Shown: positions 57,514 to 64,000 of the stretch, one piece after another
Numbering within the stretch: position 1 is the first letter of the stretch
Layout of the letters: each line of letters opens with the position of its first letter
From: DATBLE01 sp963734065
GTDB lineage: Bacteria > Actinomycetota > Thermoleophilia > Gaiellales > Gaiellaceae
Assembly: GCA_963734065.1 (NCBI GenBank)
Contig: CAVTFN010000003.1
Location: 1,628,255-1,692,254, forward strand
Direction: 5' to 3'
Length of the DNA: 64,000 bases
Made by a program: the position numbers and the translations under genes
The notes under the pieces: generated by a model
The model's database searches: none
What the model saw: only the letters and a program-made list of their open reading frames with translations
What the model was told of the DNA's origin: nothing

Positions 57514-59331
57514 TCATCGGGTCTCGATCCGAAGGATGTGCGATTTGCCCGGGCCGAGTCGGACGAAGTTGCGGCCAAGGCGCCAGTGGAACTCGTCCCC
57601 CGAGAGGAGCTCCGAGGCGGCGAAGGCGGGCGGCAGCCCGAACGCGGCCGGGACGACGGCCACCCCTTCCTGCGCCGAGCGCGGGTCGAGGTTGACGCAG
57701 ACGATCAGCGTGTTGTCCTCCGTGCGACGCAGGTACGCGATCAGTTGCTCGTTCTCGGTCTCGAGGAAGTCGACTCCCTCGAGCTGCTGCAGGGCCGTAT
57801 TCTCGCGCCGGATCGCGTTCAGCTTCCCGATCAGCGGCAGGAGCGGGCCGTCCAGCGCACGCCGCTTGACCTCGTACTTCTCCGAGTCGAGGTACTCCTC
57901 GCTCCCCGCGCGCACGGGGACGTTCTCGGCGTGCTCGTAGCCGGAGTAGACACCCCAGCTCGGTGACAGCGTCGCCGCCAGCACGGCGCGCGCCTCGAAC
58001 GCCGGACGGCCGCCCTGCTGGAGGTACTTGTGGAGGATGTCCGGCGTGTTCACGAAAAAGTTCGGCCGGAAGAACTGCGGCAGCTCCGAGCGCGTCAGCT
58101 CCGTCATGTACTCGATCAGCTCCGCTTTCGTGTTCTTCCAGGTGAAGTAGGTGTACGACTGGCTGAAACCGGCCTTGGCCAGCGCCGCCATCATCGCCGG
58201 TCGGGTGAAGGCCTCGGCGAGGAACACGACGTCCGGGTCGACCGCCCGCACCTCGCGGATCAACCATTCCCAGAACGCCAGCGGCTTCGTGTGCGGGTTG
58301 TCGACGCGGAACACCTGCACGCCGTGCCCCACCCAGAAGAGGACGACATCGCGCAGCGCCGCCCACAGATCCTCGCGGGCCGGGCTGTCGAAGTTGACGT
58401 TGTAGATGTCCTGGTAGCGCTTGGGCGGGTTCTCCGCGTACTTGAGCGTGCCGTCGGGCCTCCGGTGAAACCACTCCGGATGCTCCTTCAGCCAGGGGTG
58501 GTCGGGCGAGCACTGGATCGCGAAGTCGAGCGCCACCTCGACGCCGTTCTTGCGCCCCGCGGCGACGAGCCGGTCGAACTCCTCGACCGTGCCCAGCGCA
58601 GGATCGACCGCGGTGTGGCCGCCCTCCTCGCTGCCGATCGCCCAGGGACTGCCCGGGTCACGCGGCCCGGCGGTGAGCGCGTTGTTCCGCCCCTTGCGGT
58701 TGGTCACCCCGATCGGGTGGATCGGCGGCAGGTAGACGACGTCGAAGCCGAGCTTCGCCAGCTCCGGCAGCACCTTCTCGACGCCCCTGAACCCACCCCA
58801 CGAGCGGGGAAAGAGCTCGTACCAGGAGCCGACGCGCGCCCGTTCGCGGTCGGCGTCGACGCCGAGCGTCCGAACGAACCGCGTCGGCTCCGACCGGTCG
58901 GGGTCGGTCGAGGCGAGCGCCGTCTCGACGTCCAGCTTCTTCACGCCGACCAGCAGCGCGCCCTCCTGTAGCTCGCTGTCGAGGTCGGTCTGCCCTGCCT
59001 CGACCTTGCGCCTGAGCTCGTCCCGGAACGACTCGAACCGGTCGACCCACGCCAGGATCGTGAACTCCCAGCCGCCCGGCCGGTCGACGTGGAAGGTTCC
59101 GGTCCACCGGTCGTTTCCGACGGCCTCCAGCGGCCTCTCCCGCCAGGCGGTTGCTCCCGGCTCGCGGACGAGAACCGCGGCGCCGAGCGCCTCGTGGCCG
59201 TCCCGGAAGATCGTCGCCCAGACCTCGACCGCGTCGCCCACGGAGCGCTTGACCGGATAGCGGCCGCAGTCGACCTGCGGCCAGACGTCCTCGATCTGGA
59301 TCCGGGGCGGTTTGTTCTCGGGCGATGGCAT
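57514..59331 (-). CDS. glgE: Alpha-1,4-glucan:maltose-1-phosphate maltosyltransferase
   Basis: GlgE transfers maltosyl units from maltose-1-phosphate to alpha-glucan. The 605-residue GH13_3 enzyme has an N-terminal beta domain (IQIEDVWPQVDCGRYPVKRSVGD), the signature YELFPRSWGGFRGVEKVLPELAKLGFDVVYLPPIHPIG and GRNNALTAGPRDPGSPWAIG. ALDFAIQCSPDHPWL follows. The nucleophile is in VQVFRVDNPHTKPLAFWEWLI near residue 365, the acid in VVFLAEAFTRP near 392 and the third Asp in NFFVNTPDILHKYL near 445. Trp-Ile-type acceptors follow. The gene heads the GlgE operon with treS, mak and glgB. It is divergent from malQ. Confidence 0.97.
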   Translation of the reverse strand: MPSPENKPPRIQIEDVWPQVDCGRYPVKRSVGDAVEVWATIFRDGHEALGAAVLVREPGATAWRERPLEAVGNDRWTGTFHVDRPGGWEFTILAWVDRFESFRDELRRKVEAGQTDLDSELQEGALLVGVKKLDVETALASTDPDRSEPTRFVRTLGVDADRERARVGSWYELFPRSWGGFRGVEKVLPELAKLGFDVVYLPPIHPIGVTNRKGRNNALTAGPRDPGSPWAIGSEEGGHTAVDPALGTVEEFDRLVAAGRKNGVEVALDFAIQCSPDHPWLKEHPEWFHRRPDGTLKYAENPPKRYQDIYNVNFDSPAREDLWAALRDVVLFWVGHGVQVFRVDNPHTKPLAFWEWLIREVRAVDPDVVFLAEAFTRPAMMAALAKAGFSQSYTYFTWKNTKAELIEYMTELTRSELPQFFRPNFFVNTPDILHKYLQQGGRPAFEARAVLAATLSPSWGVYSGYEHAENVPVRAGSEEYLDSEKYEVKRRALDGPLLPLIGKLNAIRRENTALQQLEGVDFLETENEQLIAYLRRTEDNTLIVCVNLDPRSAQEGVAVVPAAFGLPPAFAASELLSGDEFHWRLGRNFVRLGPGKSHILRIETR

Positions 59332-59373
59332 CGCGTAGCGTCAGCTTTCAACCGGTCGGCGAAAGCAAACCTA

Positions 59374-60579
59374 GTGCGAATCCAACGATCCAGCGGCATC
59401 CTGCTGCACGTCTCGTCGCTCCCCGGCGGACGACTCGGACGGGAGGCCCGTCGCTTCGTCGACTGGCTCGTCGAGGCGGGCCAGTCGTGGTGGGCGCTGC
59501 TGCCGCTCGCGCCGCCCGACTCGACCGGATCGCCCTACGCCTCGCCGTCCGCGTTCGCGGCGCATGCGGGCTACCTGGAGCGACCGGACGCGCGCGTCAC
59601 GCCCGACGAGCTGGAGGCGTTCGTCGCCCGCGAGCGCTACTGGATCGCCGACTGGGCCGTCTACGCGGGCACCGGCGCGATCGCAGGCCAGGTGCGCTTC
59701 GACCGCGAGTGGAGCGCGCTCCGCCGCTACGCCGCCGACCGCGGCGTCCGGCTGTTCGGCGACATCCCCATCTACGTCGCCCAGGGAGGCGCCGACGTCG
59801 CCGCCCATCCGGAGCTGTTCCAGCAGGGTGTCGTCGCCGGCGCGCCGCCCGACGGGCTGAGTGCCTTCGGCCAGCTCTGGGGCAACCCGCTGTACGACTG
59901 GCGGGCCATGCGGGCTCAGGGCTACCGCTGGTGGATCGAGCGCTTCCGGCGGACGTTCGACCTGTGCGACGTCGCCCGGCTCGACCACTTCCGGGCCTTC
60001 GTCGCGTACTGGGCGGTCCCCGAGCACCACCGAACGGCCAAGCACGGGCGCTTCCGGCCCGGGCCGGGCGCCGAGCTCTTCCGGGCGGCCGAGCGGGAGC
60101 TGGGCCCGCTACCCCTCGTCGCCGAGGATCTGGGAGTGATCACGCCGCCGGTCGTCCGACTCCGCGACGAGCTCGGCATCCCTGGGATGGTGGTGATGCA
60201 GTTCGGCTACGACGGCCCCCCGACCAACCCCTTCCGACTCGAGAACCACCCGCGGCGGAGCGTGGTCTACGTGGGCACGCACGACTGCGATACCGCGCTG
60301 GGCTGGTGGCGCACGCTGCCGCGCCGGATCAGGCACGCGAGCGGCCTTCCCGGGATCGAGCCGTGCTGGGAGCTGATCGAGGCGGCGCTCTCGTCGCGCG
60401 CCGAGCTGGCGATCCTGCAGGCGCAGGACGTGCTCGGCCTGGGCAGCGAGGCCCGGATGAACTCGCCCGGAACGATCACGGGCAACTGGTCGTGGCGGCT
60501 CTGTCCCGGCCAGCTGACGAAGCGCCACGCCGCCCGGCTACGCGCGGCGACGGAGGAGGCAGGCCGGCTTCCCTCCTGA
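59374..60579 (+). CDS. malQ: 4-alpha-glucanotransferase (short form)
   Basis: MalQ (GH77) redistributes alpha-1,4-glucan chains. The 401-residue protein has GILLHVSSLPGGRLG at the start and WWALLPLAPPDSTGSPYASPSAFA near residue 40. FGDIPIYVAQGGADVAAHPELF lies near 128 and the nucleophile is in VARLDHFRAFVAYW near 205. The acid is in LPLVAEDLGVITPPVV near 250, and the third Asp in VVYVGTHDCDTALGWW near 302. It is about 100 residues shorter than typical MalQ, because the helical insertion between strands 3 and 4 is trimmed. The core is complete, so it should be active. GTG 59374 is the start that gives the family N-terminus. Confidence 0.92.
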   Translation: MRIQRSSGILLHVSSLPGGRLGREARRFVDWLVEAGQSWWALLPLAPPDSTGSPYASPSAFAAHAGYLERPDARVTPDELEAFVARERYWIADWAVYAGTGAIAGQVRFDREWSALRRYAADRGVRLFGDIPIYVAQGGADVAAHPELFQQGVVAGAPPDGLSAFGQLWGNPLYDWRAMRAQGYRWWIERFRRTFDLCDVARLDHFRAFVAYWAVPEHHRTAKHGRFRPGPGAELFRAAERELGPLPLVAEDLGVITPPVVRLRDELGIPGMVVMQFGYDGPPTNPFRLENHPRRSVVYVGTHDCDTALGWWRTLPRRIRHASGLPGIEPCWELIEAALSSRAELAILQAQDVLGLGSEARMNSPGTITGNWSWRLCPGQLTKRHAARLRAATEEAGRLPS

Positions 60580-60651
60580 ACGGGGCAGGTCAAAGAAAAG
60601 CTTCAGCGGCGTCTCACCTTCGTCTCAGGTTGATGGGCGAAAGTCGTTGCC

Positions 60652-61869
60652 GTGGCTGCGGCACTCCCGCTTCCCGAGCCAACGGACACCGGCGCATCCA
60701 CCGCTCCGCCGGTGCTCGAGCTCGTCGTCCCCGTCTTCGACGAGGAGGCGCAGCTCGAGCGGACGATCCGGCGGCTGCACGAGTACCTCCGGTCGTTTCC
60801 GTTCTCGAGCAGGATCACGATCGCCGACAACGCCAGCACCGACGGCACCTGGCGGATCGCCCGCCTGCTCGCGGCCGAGCTCGAGGGCGTCGAGTGCGTC
60901 CGGCTCGACCAGAAGGGCCGCGGGCGTGCGCTTCACCACGTCTGGTCGGGGAGCGACGCCGACGTCTTCGCGTACATGGACGTCGACCTGTCCACCGACC
61001 TCGCGGCACTCCTCCCGCTCGTCGCCCCGCTCGTCTCCGGGCACAGCGACCTGGCGATCGGGAGCCGGCTGGCCCGCGGAGCGAAGGTCGTGCGCGGCCC
61101 GAAGCGCGAAGTGATCTCCCGCACGTACAACCGGATCCTCCACGCAACGCTCCGGACCCGCTTCACCGACGCGCAGTGCGGCTTCAAGGCGATCCGCGCC
61201 GACCGCGCCCGGCAGTTGCTCCCGCTCGTCGAGGATCGCGGCTGGTTCTTCGACACCGAGCTCCTCGTGCTGGCCGAGCGCGCCGGCTTCCGGATCCACG
61301 AGGTGCCGGTGGACTGGGTCGACGATCCCGATTCCCGTGTCGACATCGTCTCGACGGCGCGCCAGGACCTGCGCGGCGTCTGGCGGCTCGCGCGCGATCT
61401 CCGCCGGGGCCGCGTCGACCTTCCGCGGCCGGCGCCGGCCCAGCCGCCGGGGTTCGCCGCGCAGGTGCTGCGGTTCGCGTTGATCGGCGTCGCGAGCACG
61501 GTCGCCTACGCCGTGCTCTACCTCGCCCTGCGCACCGGGGTCGGCAGCCAGGCGGCGAATGCGTCCGCCCTCCTGCTGACCGCGATCGGCAACACGGCCG
61601 CCAACCGGCGCTACACCTTCGCCGTCCGCGGCCGCAGCCGGCTGCTCAGGCACCAGACCGAGGGGCTCGCGGTGTTCGGGCTCGCGCTCGGGGTCACGGC
61701 CGGATCGCTCGCCCTCCTGCACGCGGTGGCGCCGTCCGCGTCGCGGGCGCTCGAGCTCGCCGTCCTCGTCGTCGCGAACCTGGCGGCGACCGTCCTCCGC
61801 TTCGTGCTGCTCCGCGGCTGGGTGTTCCGTGACCGCCGGAGCGCCCCCGCCTTCGAGGAGAGCGCATGA
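60652..61869 (+). CDS. GT2 dolichyl-phosphate-type glycosyltransferase fused to GtrA-like membrane domain
   Basis: This 405-residue membrane glycosyltransferase has a cytoplasmic GT2 domain at about residues 20-240: LVVPVFDEEAQLERTIRRL, TIADNASTDGTWRIA, and the D-x-D motif in AYMDVDLSTDLAAL. QCGFKAIRADRARQLLP and GWFFDTELLVLAERAGF follow, and both are typical of polyprenyl-phosphate glycosyltransferases. The C-terminal 130 residues hold four hydrophobic helices (QVLRFALIGVASTVAYAVLYLAL onward) with NTAANRRYTFAV, which is the GtrA motif. The protein probably makes polyprenyl-phosphate-sugar and flips or anchors it. Its stop overlaps the GT39 start (ATGA), so the two act together. The GTG start follows GAAAGT by 7 nt. 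Confidence 0.9.
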   Translation: MAAALPLPEPTDTGASTAPPVLELVVPVFDEEAQLERTIRRLHEYLRSFPFSSRITIADNASTDGTWRIARLLAAELEGVECVRLDQKGRGRALHHVWSGSDADVFAYMDVDLSTDLAALLPLVAPLVSGHSDLAIGSRLARGAKVVRGPKREVISRTYNRILHATLRTRFTDAQCGFKAIRADRARQLLPLVEDRGWFFDTELLVLAERAGFRIHEVPVDWVDDPDSRVDIVSTARQDLRGVWRLARDLRRGRVDLPRPAPAQPPGFAAQVLRFALIGVASTVAYAVLYLALRTGVGSQAANASALLLTAIGNTAANRRYTFAVRGRSRLLRHQTEGLAVFGLALGVTAGSLALLHAVAPSASRALELAVLVVANLAATVLRFVLLRGWVFRDRRSAPAFEESA

Positions 61870-63968
61870 CCGACATCACCGCCGAAGCGCGGTCCGTGCC
61901 CGGCGGACGCCTGCGGACGCTCGTCCGCGGCCGGGAGGACGACCCGGCCTGGGTGCGCCCCACCCTGCTCGGGCTGCTCGCCGGAACCGCCCTGCTCTAC
62001 CTGGTCGGCCTCTCGGCAAACGGTTGGGCGAACTCGTACTACAGCGCGGCCGTGCAGGCCGCGACCCAGAGCTGGAAGGCCTTCTTCTTCGGCTCGTTCG
62101 ACTCCTCGAACTTCATCACCGTCGACAAGCCGCCCGCCTCGCTGTGGGTGATGGACGCCTCGGCCCGGATCTTCGGCGTCAGCTCCTGGAGCATCCTCGT
62201 CCCGCAGGCGCTCGAGGGCGTCGCCGCCGTCGGCCTCCTCTACGCGACGGTCCGCCGGCAGTTCACGGCGGCCGCCGGGCTGATCGCGGGATTGGTCATG
62301 GCGCTCACGCCGGTGGCGGCGCTGATGTTCCGGTTCAACAACCCTGACGCGCTCCTGACCCTCCTGCTGGTCGCGTCCGCCTACTCGGTCACGCGCGCAT
62401 TGCAACGCGGCAGCACATGGTGGCTCGTCGCCGCCGGATCGTTCGTCGGCTTCGCCTTCCTGACCAAGATGCTCCAGGCGCTGATCGTGGTGCCCGGCTT
62501 CGCGCTCGTCTACCTGGTTGCGGCACCGACCCCGCTGCGGAGGCGGCTGCTCCAGCTGCTCGCCGCCGGCGCCGCGATCGTCGTCTCCGCCGGCTGGTGG
62601 GTGGCGATCGTCGCTCTCTGGCCGGCCGCGAGCCGCCCGTACATCGGCAGCTCGCAGGACAACAGCATCCTCAGCCTGATCTTCGGCTACAACGGCTTCG
62701 GCCGGTTGACCGGCAACGAGAGCGGAAGCGTCATCGGCGGCCAGACCTTCGGCACCGGCGGCAATCCGGCGCCGCGGGGGGGCATGTGGGGCCCGACCGG
62801 GATCACCCGGCTCTTCAACGACGAGATGGGCACCCAGGTGTCGTGGCTGATCCCTGCCGCGCTCATCGGGCTCGTCGGCCTGCTCTGGGTGACGCGCCGC
62901 GCCCGGCGGACGGACGGCGTCCGCGCCGCCGCGCTGCTGTGGGGCTCGTGGCTCGTCATTACCGGCGTCGTCTTCAGCTTCGCCGCCGGGATCATCCACC
63001 CGTACTACAACGTCGTGCTGGCGCCTGCGATCGGCGGGCTCGTCGGGATCGGCGGTGTGCGGCTCTGGCAGGACCGCGGAAGCATCGTCAGCCGGTTGCT
63101 GCTGGCCGCCGCCGTCGCCCTGAGCGGGGTCTGGGCGTTCGAGCTGCTCGGCCGGACGCCGGACTGGCAGCCCTGGCTGCGCTATGCAGTGCTCGTCGCG
63201 GCATCGGCTTCGGCACTGGCGATCCTGGCGCTGCCCCTCGTCGCCTCGCGGCCCCGGCTCGCTCTCGCCGTCGCGACCGTCGCCCTCGCGGCGCTGCTCG
63301 CAGCCCCGCTCGCCTACTCGGCCCAGACCGCCTCGACGCCTCATTCCGGCGCTATTCCGAGCGCCGGACCCGGCGGCCGCTTCGGCGGCTTCGGCGGCGG
63401 GCCGCGGACCTTCCGCCGGGCCTTCGGCAACGGAGGCTTCCGGGGAGGACCGCCGTCCGGCATCGCACCCTCGGGCAACGGCGGGCTCGCACCTCCGGGC
63501 GGCACGTTCGGACCGGGCGGCGGGCTCGGGCAGCGCGGCGGGCTCGGGCAGCGCGGCGGCGGGTTCGGTCCGGGCGGAGGATTCGGACGGCCGCGCGGGA
63601 GCGGCGGCCTGGGAGGGCTGCTCGACGCCTCCACGCCCTCGAAGCAGCTGGTCACGCTGCTCGAGCACGCGGGCAGCTACCGCTGGGCCGCGGCGGCAGT
63701 CGGTGCCAACAGCGCGGCCGGCGTGCAGATCGCGAGCGGCGAGCCGATCCTGGCGATCGGCGGCTTCAACGGGAGCGACCCGACGCCGACGCTCGCGCAG
63801 TTCAAGAAGCTGGTCGCCGCCGGGCAGATCCACTACTTCCTCGCCAACGGCGGCGGCGGCTTCGGGAGGCGGAGCGGCTCGAAGATCCAAACGTGGGTCG
63901 CCGCGCATTTCAGCTCGCGCACCGTCGGCGGCGTCACCGTGTACGACCTGACGGCCCGAACGGCGTAG
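61866..63968 (+). CDS. GT39-type membrane glycosyltransferase (ArnT/PMT-like) with Gly-rich linker
   Basis: This 700-residue polytopic protein moves sugar from polyprenyl phosphate to an outer-face acceptor. The first outer loop holds the catalytic acidic block FITVDKPPASLWVMDASAR near residue 80, and about eleven helices follow, with MFRFNNPDALLTLLLV and a long outer loop NESGSVIGGQTFGTGGNPAPRGG. After the last helix (ALAALLAAPLAYSAQT) comes a Gly-rich stretch at about 495-590 with tandem LGQRGG and GFGPGG units. A soluble C-terminal domain follows (LVTLLEHAGSYRWAAAAVG to FSSRTVGGVTVYDLTA). The layout matches YkcA/YkcB-like mannosyltransferase proteins. The donor probably comes from the coupled GT2-GtrA protein. 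Confidence 0.88.
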   Translation: MTDITAEARSVPGGRLRTLVRGREDDPAWVRPTLLGLLAGTALLYLVGLSANGWANSYYSAAVQAATQSWKAFFFGSFDSSNFITVDKPPASLWVMDASARIFGVSSWSILVPQALEGVAAVGLLYATVRRQFTAAAGLIAGLVMALTPVAALMFRFNNPDALLTLLLVASAYSVTRALQRGSTWWLVAAGSFVGFAFLTKMLQALIVVPGFALVYLVAAPTPLRRRLLQLLAAGAAIVVSAGWWVAIVALWPAASRPYIGSSQDNSILSLIFGYNGFGRLTGNESGSVIGGQTFGTGGNPAPRGGMWGPTGITRLFNDEMGTQVSWLIPAALIGLVGLLWVTRRARRTDGVRAAALLWGSWLVITGVVFSFAAGIIHPYYNVVLAPAIGGLVGIGGVRLWQDRGSIVSRLLLAAAVALSGVWAFELLGRTPDWQPWLRYAVLVAASASALAILALPLVASRPRLALAVATVALAALLAAPLAYSAQTASTPHSGAIPSAGPGGRFGGFGGGPRTFRRAFGNGGFRGGPPSGIAPSGNGGLAPPGGTFGPGGGLGQRGGLGQRGGGFGPGGGFGRPRGSGGLGGLLDASTPSKQLVTLLEHAGSYRWAAAAVGANSAAGVQIASGEPILAIGGFNGSDPTPTLAQFKKLVAAGQIHYFLANGGGGFGRRSGSKIQTWVAAHFSSRTVGGVTVYDLTARTA

Positions 63969-64000
63969 CGCCGCCCGATCCCCCGTTCACCGGCCCGACA

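Noticed and set aside
63480..63600. CRISPR-like array in the Gly-rich region
   Set aside because: The repeats are short, in frame and contiguous with no unique spacers. They are low-complexity coding sequence.

Overview
The window is a GC-rich, gene-dense chromosomal segment of an actinomycete-like bacterium. The GlgE/TreS/maltokinase route to alpha-glucan and trehalose, an AfsR/SARP regulator, an NrtR regulator and many leaderless transcripts all point to Actinomycetota. The Thermoleophilia (Gaiellales or Solirubrobacterales) are my best guess, but this is inference and no rRNA is present. I see no tRNA, rRNA, CRISPR array, prophage or insertion sequence.

Layout. 1-7.5 kb is housekeeping: lepA (cut by the window edge), a GNAT gene, murJ, rpsT, another GNAT gene, a PPOX flavoprotein, holA and a comEA-comEC operon. 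7.5-13.4 kb holds LysE, cupin, the DUF2182/DUF1326 pair, MFS, a polyphosphate-glucokinase-like ROK protein, two small secreted proteins (one chagasin-like) and a P-loop kinase. 13.5-17.6 kb holds leuS with a leader attenuator, a DUF5678-like gene and lysA. 17.7-19.3 kb is a short stretch of looser codon use with creatininase and GyrI-like genes. 19.3-27.9 kb holds a cytochrome-c/copper monooxygenase fusion, hemolysin III, a formylglycine sulfatase, an AfsR regulator and a cupin gene followed by a 30-residue membrane peptide. 27.9-31.9 kb is the most interesting part: an aryl-acetate CoA ligase and a DpgC-like dioxygenase, divergent from a FrnE/DsbA gene whose first active-site cysteine codon is UGA, followed by a 1-Cys peroxiredoxin. 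32-47 kb is mixed metabolism, transport and signalling, with a sigma-70 factor, a drug exporter fused to a winged-helix domain, LivG, a DAO-type oxidase, a DUF255 protein, an adenylate cyclase, CaiB, BMP and NrtR. 47-60.6 kb is one alpha-glucan/trehalose cluster (glgX, treZ, MFS, pore protein, glgB, mak, treS, glgE, malQ). 60.6-64 kb encodes a GT2-GtrA glycosyltransferase and a GT39 membrane glycosyltransferase.

Three results stand out. (1) The FrnE gene is probably a selenoprotein: UGA sits exactly at the first position of CxxC, a 17-nt GC hairpin with a G-rich loop lies 14 nt downstream, and a typical promoter precedes the gene. (2) leuS is preceded by a six-residue leaderless leader peptide with tandem Leu codons, an intrinsic terminator and a competing antiterminator arm, which is a complete ribosome-mediated attenuator. 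(3) A TANNNT or GANNNT hexamer ends 6-8 nt before the start codon of about twenty genes or leader ORFs. This fixes several starts and shows that leaderless transcription dominates here.

How the genes work together. GlgE builds maltosyl glucan from maltose-1-phosphate supplied by TreS and maltokinase. GlgB branches it, GlgX and MalQ remodel or degrade it, and TreZ could release trehalose, although TreY is not in view. The 28-32 kb block looks like thiol and oxygen chemistry: PaaK activates an aryl-acetic acid, the DpgC homologue would oxidise the thioester with O2, and the FrnE-peroxiredoxin pair would handle thiol or peroxide stress.
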